Below are positions 54,500-64,000 of a stretch of DNA of 64,000 bases, one piece after another. The notes beneath the pieces are model-generated. The model saw only the letters and a list, made by a program, of their open reading frames with translations, was not told where the DNA came from and ran no database searches. The position numbers and the translations under genes were made by a program. Each line of letters starts with the position of its first letter. Positions within the stretch are counted from its first letter, which is position 1. Source of the stretch: Sycobia sp. Sy_11 (Eukaryota > Arthropoda > Insecta > Hymenoptera > Epichrysomallidae); assembly GCA_018907035.1 (NCBI GenBank), contig JACCIC010000123.1, positions 496,001-560,000 on the forward strand, written 5' to 3'.

Positions 54500-54723
54500 G
54501 TTCGCATTCTTGAAATAGTAAATACAAAAATATTGGACTTTCTTGAAGTGTAATTTGTTTGCCTTAAAATATATAGAAAAATAAGGGCAACGAGATTGCT
54601 ATACTGGACGGTTTAGGAAGCAGATATGATTGTAAAGTTGTGGGTGGAGCGACCGATCAGAGAGTGCATATGATCTTATCAAATAAGCCGATGAGTCCTT
54701 CAATGTGGCTAAACGATATGATG

Positions 54724-54797
<74 letters not shown>

Positions 54798-55520
54798 AAG
54801 ATACAAAGCTATAGAGCTATTTGTATTATAATACAGATAATATATATTAAATGCATGCAAGTAAATGAGTAGATAGGGCTGATGACAGACGAGAATTTTC
54901 GGGACAGTTTGGTATCGACGACAGTGGAGCGCGCATCTCGATCGTTAAAATCTAGAGTTCGACTTATGTTAAAGGTGTACGTGTAATTAAAAATGTGATT
55001 AGTATCTAGGCCTTAGTGTAGTAGCTAGATTGTATGTGCGCGTATCCTCGAGGAATTTTCCTGGGCGAGAAACGAGAGCAAATTGTTGTGGATTCGCTCC
55101 GTACCGCAGTGAGAAATTGCCCGAGACGTTGGGGTCCACTGCGTGCCTATCTGTTTATCTCTCCCCGTTCTCATCGTCCACGTGTGGTATGACAGTATGG
55201 AGATTAAGAACTGAGTAAATTATGTGGCCGTCAGGTCCCAGATTAGCGAACTTGTGGGTAATGTAAGTAGAGGCCTTTAGTTTTCAGTATAGGTGTAATC
55301 TCGATTCTTTCTATAATAATTGTATTTTTTTCCTTTTATATAATTGTGCACATTGATTTCATGTATATGACTGTGAAAAATTTTCACCCTATAAATAAGT
55401 TAAAGTAAGATAACAGAATTAAATAAACAGACATTGTTTCGGATTTTATGCCGAATCAAGATATTTTCCGCGAAATTACAAGTTTTATTTACTAATCAAC
55501 CCTTTCCTCACTTATTACAA
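54500..55520. other. Downstream region of the BEL/Pao element; (AG)n tract and CpG-richer patch
   Basis: (AG)n runs from 54729 to about 54796. The patch 54890-55260 is richer in CG and could be LTR or unique host DNA; I cannot decide. The 62-codon frame at 55030-55218 has no recognisable feature. A (TA)n tract lies at about 55522-55566. Confidence 0.45.
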
Positions 55521-55569
<49 letters not shown>

Positions 55570-55603
55570 AAAATTATAGAATATTAACAGTAAGTACAAA
55601 ATA

Positions 55604-57176
55604 CGTGCGATGTTGAAAAAACAACAACTTATAGTTTTATTATGTGTAAATATTTCTAATTTAAACAAAAGTAAGTATTGTAATCAATTTTTACATAGTG
55701 AAGTATATGTAAATATATATGAGAACAAATTCGTGTAAGTTTCGAAATGAATACTTATTATTATTCAATAAAAAAGTTGCTTATTAAATGTGCGCCTATG
55801 CACTCACTTATATATAACGTGGGAATACAGTACTATGAAAATATAATTTATAAATTATTTTGACATGTACTTGAGGGCCCGTCTTTCAAAAGTTTTTTGG
55901 TAAACAAGGGAATTGTAGATACTAAATTATTTCATTTTTTCCACAATATAGCTGCCTATATAAAATTACATTGTGAAATTGTTCACTTTGCAAAATCATT
56001 CGACTCTTTTACACGAGTCATTTGAAAACCGTTTAAAATCAGTTTAAATCACTTGCAATAACCGAAATCATTTGCGAAGAAAATTATTTGAAATCATTTT
56101 AAAATCAGTTGAAAACCAGTTTTCAGTTTCAATAAATTTTGTAACTTTTTCAAATCACTAGTAGAATTTGTGAAAATACTGAAAATTTATCCGACAAAAT
56201 AATTGTAATGTTATGAAAATATAATTGAGGATCTGAGTAATGATGATCTTTCAAATATTAATGTTTTTTCTCTCAAGCACAGACCATAGTGATCTTAGAA
56301 GTAATAGTTTACAGTAGTAACTAATTACAAGATAATGAAATACTAAAATTTAAGAAAAATAATGTAAATTTATTTCCTGTCAATGAATTAATTGATTAAA
56401 AAAAATATAACGAAATATCAGTTAAAAATTGATTTATATTTAAAAATCATGATGATAACAAACATTACTGAGGTCATGTTGTTTATTTCGTATTTTAACT
56501 GGATTTACTTATAAAAGTTTGTAATATTTAAACAATTATGCATTGATAGATAGAAATTCTAAAGACATCAATGTTATTTGGTCTGGAACGTAGATAAATC
56601 TAATAATTTTATATTACTGAATTTTGAGCTATTCATCTACTATTTATTAACTTCAAATCCATATTGATGGTGCTGTAGTAGATTTAAGTTTCTTCGAACA
56701 AAAAGCATTTACGTTGATAAAAATAAATAAAATTATTCAATGCCTTTTCACAAACATTCGTAAATATCAAATCTGCAATTAATTAATTTTAATTCATTCG
56801 ATAGACTGGGAACTATAATTTATTTTGCGTATTGTTCTGTAAAAGATACTATTCCTCAATATTTCTTAAGCATTTAAATTACCATAAGCTTTTCAAAGAC
56901 GTGTCCGCAAGGACATGTCAAAATAATTTTTCAATTATATTTTCATAGTACTTTATTCCCACGTTATAAATAAGTGAGTGTATGGACACACTTTTAATGA
57001 GCAACTTTTTTATTGAATAATAATAAGTAATCATTTATCGAAACTTACACGAATTGGTACTCACGCATATTCACATATACTTGACTATGTAAAAACTGAT
57101 TTCAATACTTACTTTTGTTTAAATTAGAAATATTTACACATAATAAGACTATAAGTTATTTTTTAAGCGTCGCACG
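55604..57176. mobile_element. 1.57-kb non-coding element with ~288-bp terminal inverted repeats
   Basis: Left arm 55604-55892 and right arm 56889-57176 are inverted copies, estimated 85% identical. They run from the outer CGTGCGATGTTG / CGTGCGACGCTT to the inner TTGACATGTACTTGAGGG / TTGACATGTCCTTGCGGA. The 1-kb interior is AT-rich, with no ORF and repeated AAATCATTTGAAA-like words. The layout fits a non-autonomous DNA transposon with long TIRs. No convincing target duplication was found. Confidence 0.75.
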
Positions 57177-57224
57177 TTTATGTGTAATTGGCTGAGAAGT
57201 ATAATTAGGAAAACATTTGATTTA
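57177..57224 (+). repeat. 50-bp repeat, second copy (pairs with 49381-49430)
   Basis: Starts exactly where the right TIR of the preceding element ends. Confidence 0.75.
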
Positions 57225-57589
57225 TTCATCTTCATTAATCGCTACACACTCGCAGTAAAAATTGAAGCCAGTTTATTGATGACTTTACTTATCGAGATAT
57301 TTAAATCAAGGCAAGAACAGTATAGATGGTTGAAATTTTTATTGATAAAATTATGAAAGAACAGTTAGTAAGGATTCGGAGAGACTTTAAGTTTGTTACC
57401 GAGTTAATAGATATTAAATCTGTAAGGGTTTCGTACGCGTATTCAAATAATTTAACTTCTAATGGTGTTACATATCAGAGCTTATTATTAAAGTGATATA
57501 TTGAGTTAGCATTCTTGCTTATTTTAAAACTTTTTCTTTTAATATGATAGTATTTATCTATACAACTAAAGAATTTTGTTTGCAAGCGT

Positions 57590-59250
57590 TTTTACTAAAT
57601 AACAATTACATAAATATTTTGTACGTTTCTCTCTTGTTGGAAGCTTCGATTTTGCTAATAGTATATTAGTTGGAATACTTTTGCAGTAATCTAATCTAGT
57701 TCTTAGAGCAATAAATTATATTCTCACAGGTTTTTTTATTTTGAAAGCAAGTTTTAAAAAGTCAATAAAACTACAGTAATCAATAAGGAAACGAACAAAA
57801 CCTTTATATAAAACTCCTAAAGTTTCTGGATCAGAACCTTACTAAGTATCGCATAGAAATTTTATAATATTCAGAGTGCATACATTTTTTAATTATATGG
57901 CTTGGTTGAGGTATAAATGACAGAGAGTAATCGAAAATAATCTCCGAGAAGCGAGCAGATTCACAAGATTTGACCGAAACATGCATAAGTTTTTATATCG
58001 TTTTTTATAATATTTACGCCTCTTGTAATTGAAACTGATTAATTAAAATGCTTATGTCATCCGTAAATTTTACAATTGTAACATACGAATTGGAATTTTT
58101 GGCATTAGATACAGTATATATTATGTACAGTAATGCGTTCAACGTGCATCCCTGATGTACGTCTTTATGTACAGTTCTCAAATTATATGCTAACCTGTCT
58201 ATGTATATAAATCGCTCATGACTTAGAAATTCTGTAAATTTGTTTAATTTAGTTGAGCACCCTGCGGAAGCAAGTTTTGATAATAATATACCTGTGTTAA
58301 TATTGTCGAATGCACTCTCAATATCCAGGAAAACTGCCTATTTCTATTTCATGAAAGTTTTCTCGATTTTTAATTTATCTTTTCAAAAGCTACCTTGATT
58401 AATCGGTAAGTAATTATGGTGTTCAGGCCCCCTTCAAGTCAGTTTTTAATAAGCGTTTCAAAGAGTATGCATAAACATGAGGTCAGTGATATTGGCATTA
58501 CTATGCTCCTATCGGTTTTATCTATAAAATGTACACGAGAGCCTTTCCAACTGTTCAGATAGTCACTATAAAAATGCATAACATATGCATATTAGTTTGG
58601 TCGTTTTATTTTTCTTCCCGAATTTTGTTCGATAGGTGTGAAAGATTCTTGTTTAGTTGAGAACAGTTAGAATCTAGGGTCGTGTAGGAGAATATTTTTT
58701 ATTTTTTCCGAAATTTGGCAACTTGTCCGTCCTCTTTGCATACGAAACGTAGAATTTTTCCGTTGGCATGTCAATCCAATATACTGTATTCTCATAATTA
58801 ATTTGTAGAGTATATTTGATAATGGAACCTTAACACGTAAGAAGCCTTAGATTTTTAATACCTGCTTTTAGAAAAGAAATTTACGATACTGGTTTTTTAT
58901 TTACATTGGATAATTTTTCAATAATAATATGATGAAGGATTATTAGCTGGACATTCGATACGTTTAGCTTTTAAAATTACTGGTCGTATTTCTAGAGTAA
59001 TTTGACCTATAGTTACACTATTGCGTGATTCAATAAGATTATCAGTGGTTTGTTTACTGTCTAGATAAATAAAATTCTTCCGTAAGAAATTCTGGATACG
59101 AATCTAATGTTTTTTGTTTTATCAATGTTACCAACAGCTACAGTGTATTCATGAATTGTTATTTCTTCCATAAAATATAAAATAATTTCTTGCTTTCTTG
59201 TAAGAAATTGCGATTGTTTTACCATTGGATCGTAAAATACTTCAGATCGT
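57590..59250 (-). pseudogene. Old I-like retrotransposon copy (same family as element E)
   Basis: Minus-strand reading, very decayed. ORF1 part near 59245-59085 (KNIRFVSRIS, matching KNIRYVSKIA of element E) and 59060-58920. RT blocks: PISLTSCLCILFETLIKN near 58500-58440, FLDIESAFDNINTGIL near 58345-58285, VHQGCTLNALLY near 58165-58130 (VPQG-type turn), and KFTDDISIL near 58075-58040 (the YADD box now FTDD). Thumb near 57835-57600 (LYKGFVRSLIDYC, then IPTNILLAKSKLP). The endonuclease is missing. No frame exceeds about 100 codons. Confidence 0.65.
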
Positions 59251-60420
59251 TACATTCTGTAAATTTCTAACTATTTTTTTTAACAAACGGAAACCAGTGT
59301 TTTATTAGCAGAAACACTTACTTTTATAGAAGACTATAGTATTTTAGTTAATTTGTGCACTGCACTCACTAGTAGAATCATTGTTTACACAATTACGATA
59401 AGAAAGAGAACTCGCAATCACGATCTTCACTAAACACATCTAAACGATACCGAGGTTTAAAAGAAACTCCGGATGTGCATATTGATGTCGCATATTGATA
59501 TAGAAAAAGTCTAGAAAACAAAATTTAATAAACCATTTTATATTATAAGAAAATGTCTATTGCGCTGAAAAAAATTAGGTAGATAATGCAGCTGGTTGTA
59601 GATAAAAAGTATCGCTTATTTCCGAAAGTCCTCTATGGACGGTCCCATAGAGGAGCGCTACTAAGATTATCGCTCAAAGGTGTCAGCAAGACTAAGATCA
59701 AATATCAAATCCTAATCGATTTTATAGTTTTACAAGTGAACGTAATTTTTTCACATTCTCAAGTTTAAAAATAACATTTTTTAATAATAAATTAATAATA
59801 ATTATAATTTAAAAAATCAAAATATTTTTAAGTTTACAAATAAAATTTTTTTCCCGCACTCGGGGGCGCAAAATACGATTTTATACAGCTGACCGCTTCC
59901 AGACCAATCAGAAAACAGAATTTTACTTTTCCTCCCTTGGGAGGAAAGTAAGAGAGCTTATGTTGCTCCCTTGTGTCACAATGTACTATTTTCTTTACAT
60001 TAAAGATACTCGTTTTCATTTCTCAAGAATTCACTTCTATTTAGAACCTTTCAGAAATTTTCCTAGAAAGTTTCAAATAATAAAACAATATGATATTAAA
60101 ATATATTGTAATTAAATAATATAATTTAAATATAAACATCGATAACGTGTATATATCAGTTCCTTCAGATCTTTTAAGTCAGATTTATAATTTTAATCAA
60201 GAAAGTTTCAGTTCTTATATAGCAACGTTCCTACAGGATTGTTTAATTGGTGGTGAATTATTGTTTATCATTAGGCAAATAAAAAATTAATGAAACGTTT
60301 AATATAATTTAAAAGTAATTTAAAAACTACTTTAATAGTCTGCAAACAATATTATATTAAATATTTTTTATTTTTATTAAAAATTCTTTCAATTCAAATT
60401 GTCCTTCTAAAATTAATTAG
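59251..60420. other. Spacer, nothing recognised
   Basis: Two small perfect hairpins occur (CCTCTATGG...CCATAGAGG at 59629-59652 and CTTTTCCTCCC...GGGAGGAAAG near 59926-59949). No gene signal. Confidence 0.5.
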
Positions 60421-60535
60421 GATACTGCTACTGCTACTGCTTGTGTTATTACTACTGCTACTATTACTACTACTGCTACTGCTAGTACTGCTATTATTAT
60501 TGCTGCTACTGCTACTGCTACTGTAACTACTACAG
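60421..60535. repeat. Imperfect (CTA/CTG)n trinucleotide repeat
   Basis: About 38 units mixing ACT-GCT, ACT-ATT and ACT-ACT. No open frame of interest runs through it. Confidence 0.85.
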
Positions 60536-61059
60536 TGTGTAGCTCAAGTGGCGTGAGGTTCTCGTGGCCTACGCGAATGATCTGTCTGTTATAATATATA
60601 TTATCACGCGAATATCACTTGGTTCAGCTGAAATTTAATTAAGTTATAAGATGTTTGACCAGATAGATGGTGAAGCATAGATTGCAGCTAGTTCTATAAA
60701 GGGTTATGGTTGCGACCTCGATCACGATTTGTTATAGCGTTTCAACTACAATTAGAAACAACAGAATCGAGACTAGGAACGTAGATACAGATTTGTCGCG
60801 CTGGCTACTAAACTAAATTTCTAGACTCAAAGACGAAACATCACAAATAAATAGTGGAAAGGCGTTTGTAATAGATTATTGTAGCGGTCAGGGTAGTCGA
60901 AATAAATAGATCGTAGATGTCATACAATAAGCTTAGATATTTGTAAACATAACGTCATCGAAATATTAGTCGATTTGTGTCTGTATCATAAAGTTATTCT
61001 CGATTAAACATTTCAGCTTACGAGCCAACTTCTCGTCATTTGGGGAATGTTTTAATTTT

Positions 61060-61950
61060 CTGCATTAATATGAAGAAATCTGCAAGTGATTTGATAGTAT
61101 CGAATCCTCTCAAATATCTATCACGAGGCCGCTATTAGTAAAAAAAATGTGCCGAAAGTAGTTTCAATGCTTAAAGAACGGCGATTTTCACGTCGAAGAC
61201 TAGCATGGCGGTGGATTAGAGAAGGTTTTCGAAGATGCAGAACTGGGGGCATTACTTGATCAAGACTCGTGTCAAACTCAACAAGAATTGGCAGGATCAT
61301 TGGGAGTGACACAACAAGCCATTTCAAAACGCCTGAAAATCATGGGAATGATTCAGAAACAAGGAGATTGGATGCCATACGAGTTTGCTTGTGAACAGAT
61401 GCTTGCAAGACAAAGCCAAAGGAGATGTATGCATCGCATTTTGACTGGGGACGAAAAATGGGTTCATTGCGATAATTCCAAGCACAGAAAATCATTAGGA
61501 TATCCCGGTCGTGCTTAGTATTTAGTGCAATCAGCTCGGCGTAGTGTATTATCAGTTATTAAAACAGACGGAAACAATCACAGGCGATCGTTATTGAAAC
61601 GGCCGCAATACAACGATAGACATCAAAAAGTGATTTTACAGCATGACAGCTGGACTCCATGTTGCGAAAGTAGTTAAGACATACTTGGAATCGTTGAAAT
61701 GGGAAGTTCTACCTCACTCGCCGTATTCTCCAGACGTTACTCCCTCAGATTATGACTTCTTTCGTTCAATGGCACATGGCCTGACTGATCAGTACTTCCC
61801 GTCTTATGAAAAAATAATAAATTAGATCGATTCGTGGATCGCCTCGAAAGATGACTAGTTTTTTCAACGCAGGATTTGTATGCTGTCCGAAAGATGGGAG
61901 AAAGTTGTGATCAGCGATGCACAATGTTTTGAATTATATATGTACAACAA
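61060..61950 (+). pseudogene. mariner-family transposase, decayed
   Basis: Reading in several frames: GDFHVED near 61178-61198, FEDAELGALLDQDSCQTQQELAG, SLGVTQQAISKRLKIMGMIQKQGDW (61291-61370, the second helix-turn-helix), RILTGDEKWVHCDN (first catalytic Asp, about 61447-61455), a decayed QHDSWTP (second Asp), and EVLPHSPYSPDVTPSDYDFFRS (third Asp region of the D,D34D triad). The C terminus (WEKVV) is near 61890. At least four shifts or stops. Quoted motifs are partial. Inverted terminal repeats were not found. Non-functional cut-and-paste transposase. Confidence 0.82.
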
Positions 61951-62039
61951 ATTTTTTATAATAAAGACTCTCAATTCGGAAAAAACGGCGGAAGCAAAAG
62001 TTGTACACCTCATACAAACATAGCAAAATTGTTACGAGG

Positions 62040-62690
62040 GAAGGAAGAGCGAAAACCTTCAAATTGTGGCAAATACGATGGGTGGTAGATGAACAAATGC
62101 AGTGAACGAAAGGACTATTACCCCAAATCGAGCCATGTATGGAAAGAAAGCATGGGGAGCCCGAATTCATTCAACTATTGTAGCTTTACTCAAATCTCGT
62201 CTTTACACGAGTATTTTCGTGAATATTTTTTCATAATAAAGACGATAACCTAGCCAGAATGAAAGTATTCCGGTTGAACTATGTAGGATGATAAACACCT
62301 GTTTTTCATGTATAATTATTGTCTACTATCAGAGTTTGGGATAAAAATAGAAGCGCTTATGCCAAAAGACTTAAATAGACTTATTACCATGGATGTATAC
62401 AGCTAGCGAACTATCACAAATGATATCACGTCTGTGCTGTAAAGCAAACGAACATATGGATATTTGGGAAATCAAACGAATGTATAAGAAAAATTTATAA
62501 TTGTGAACGAATGAAATACTGATATATGAGGAATGATTGTGCAACGTATTGGCATGACGACGCAAGAACTGCTACCCAGGCTTAATTAATGTGCAGCTCA
62601 GGGCTGGTATTGATGCAAGCAAGGAGAAATATAAGTGTTTAATTCATATGTATCCATATTTGTATCGAGCCACGTATTTCTTTAGTCGGT
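62040..62690 (+). mobile_element. Old 3' fragment of the R1-A family
   Basis: At 62047-62172 the plus strand reads KLWQIRWVVDE, PQIEPCMERKHGEPEF, matching ORF2 C-terminal motifs of R1-A (WQRRWTTDE, PEIGPWKERKYGEVNF). From about 62400 on the DNA follows the end of R1-A ORF2 and its 3' UTR in the same order (ACGACGCAAGAACTGCTACC against ACCACGCAAGGACTGCCGCC, and CAGGGCTGGT against CCGGGCTGGT). The hairpin region is only partly kept (GTCGGTCGTTGAG near 62683-62695). Considerable deletions. Confidence 0.6.
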
Positions 62691-62699
62691 CGTTGAGTT

Positions 62700-63517
62700 T
62701 TATTTCTCTAAATGCAATTATAGGAAATGCGAAACATGTATCGACAGACTCTGAAATATATTCTAATATACGGGGATGTATTAACTGGTATATGATAATT
62801 AGGAATTAACTGGTAAATGATACTTAGGAATATTGATAAAGGAAAAGTCCAATTTTCACCGAGTTCGATCAAAGAATTTATTGAACATTTCGGCCTCCAT
62901 CGCATCTTTATACAATGATACAAGTTTTTGTTTTATTTCCTCTCTTCAATTCTCCTTTTCACCTGAATACTGTGCTCGCTGCTGGTTTACTTTTTTAAAT
63001 ATACATTATGGAGAAAAAAGTAATTATCGCATTTTTTCTCAATTTAGCTTCACGCTCGACTACACATAGTAATTCTCCTCCATTACGTCTTCTTATTTAA
63101 CCAGAGCTTAAAATCACGAATATTCAGAGTTAGTTTTGCTGAGAATACAATTTTTTACGAACATAACGATAGCTTGTAGCTTCCTTTTAACTATACGTTT
63201 ATTTTCCTTTAATAAGGAAAAAACGCTCTTTTTCCTCTACGAAGCGCACACATATGTATAAAGTGCTATATACGAGAGACACAAGCTCTTCATAGAAAGA
63301 AGAAACAGTTATAGTTTTTACAGAAATATAAAATAACAGAATATTTTCACGCTTAGATTTCGACCTTAAATAGTACCATTAACGAAAACTTCCCAATATC
63401 GTTCAACGGTAAAAATATAAATTAGTGTATTTTAAATCGATTTTTTTATTTTACTTAAAATCGATTCGGAATCGTAAAAAACGTTAGCGATTTTAAAATT
63501 TAAAATAGAATAGAAGA
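62700..63517. other. AT-rich spacer
   Basis: No gene or element recognised. Confidence 0.5.
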
Positions 63518-63748
63518 ATGGAAAAAATATATATATTCATCGCCTCCATATTAATGGTACTAATTACTGCTGAAATGAAAAGGTGTTCATTACGATCATT
63601 CGAATTTTCATATGCAGATATAGATTCAAATCATTCTCTCTACGTGCCTCACAAAGAAAACAATTTTATATTTATCTTTCATTTTTTCAATTACATCCCT
63701 CCGCATGTGAGTTCAAATTCCGAACATACATTATCATTGATCTTATAA
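63518..63748 (+). CDS. Possible small secreted protein or first coding exon
   Basis: ATG 63518 opens 76 codons. Residues 1-18 (MEKIYIFIASILMVLITA) have the charge, hydrophobic core and small-residue end of a signal peptide. The rest is polar and aromatic with one Cys and no family I recognise. A good splice donor CAT|GTGAGT lies at 63707, so the frame could be a first exon. Alternatively the TAA at 63746 is followed 20 bp later by AATAAA (63768-63773). In AT-rich DNA such a frame can arise by chance, and nothing else supports a gene. Confidence 0.25.
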   Translation: MEKIYIFIASILMVLITAEMKRCSLRSFEFSYADIDSNHSLYVPHKENNFIFIFHFFNYIPPHVSSNSEHTLSLIL

Positions 63749-64000
63749 AACATTACTAAATTGAAGAAATAAATTTTAAAATTGAAAAGTTTAATAATAT
63801 AATAAAATCAAACTAAAATTGATAGAAATGTTATTTACATTTTGATCTTATTATAATTTTTATATACAGAATATGCAATATTAGTTTGTAATTTAAATAT
63901 AAAAAAAATTATATGATAATTCTATAAATTATATAATTAATTTTATATTGCTCATATCTATTTTCTGAACTAAAATTATTTTAATTAAACCTTCACATTG
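63749..64000. other. AT-rich end of window
   Basis: Nothing recognised apart from the AATAAA noted for the preceding frame. Confidence 0.5.

Noticed and set aside
49437..54510. TGTTCGCAT at 49436 and 54498 as starts of a BEL/Pao LTR pair
   Set aside because: Only these nine bases agree; the following 60 bases do not align, so no LTR pair is supported.
1..64000. tRNA or rRNA genes and bacterial or viral insertions
   Set aside because: I searched by eye for cloverleaf landmarks, rRNA-like GC-rich blocks and prokaryote-like gene packing and saw none; a tRNAscan/Infernal run would settle the RNA part.

Overview
The window is AT-rich eukaryotic DNA packed with eroded transposable elements and microsatellites. 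R1-clade, Jockey-like and I-like retrotransposons, BEL/Pao, mariner and Helitron remains, with about twenty long (TA)n, (GT)n, (CT)n and (TTA)n tracts, point to an insect. Hymenoptera is my guess, by inference only. I found no convincing host protein gene, no tRNA or rRNA, and no CRISPR array.

Layout. 0-9.5 kb: a foldback element (360-980), two CpG-rich pockets (about 2.45-3.2 kb and 4.3-4.9 kb), a short MITE (7.16-7.53 kb), loose Helitron termini and a 60-bp minisatellite. 9.5-13 kb: a 5'-truncated Jockey-like element with a 13-bp target duplication, inserted beside Helitron ends; its 3' end and flank are duplicated once. 14.8-19.2 kb: a decayed Rep/helicase Helitron gene. 19.6-30.6 kb: three R1-clade retrotransposons joined through (TTA)n/(ATT)n tracts. 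R1-A (minus) is almost intact; R1-B and R1-C (plus) are degraded. 30.9-32.3 kb: the 3' half of an RNase H-bearing non-LTR element with a 12-bp target duplication. 32.6-36.9 kb: a degraded I-like element. 37.2-41.07 kb: an R1-clade element on the minus strand lying between two (AC)n tracts, with a nearly open ORF2.

41-49 kb: two copies of a 300-bp repeat, a gag-like pseudogene, a second foldback element and otherwise featureless AT-rich DNA. 49.9-54.5 kb: a decayed BEL/Pao retrotransposon without recognisable LTRs. 55.6-57.2 kb: a non-coding element with terminal inverted repeats of nearly 290 bp. 57.6-59.25 kb: a second, very old I-like copy on the minus strand. 61.06-61.95 kb: a mariner relic. 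62.04-62.69 kb: an old 3' fragment of the R1-A family. 63.5 kb: a possible small secreted-protein ORF.

There is no host operon or pathway here; the organisation is mutual insertion of elements. The R1 elements carry the most structure. R1-A has an ORF1/ORF2 stop-start overlap (ATGA), three successive hairpins with one shared loop in its 5' UTR, and a 3'-UTR hairpin next to an (AAT)n tail. R1-B and R1-C share a different near-terminal 3' palindrome. Most lesions are single stops or one-base shifts. Motifs were read by eye, and family names rest on those motifs and not on any database search.
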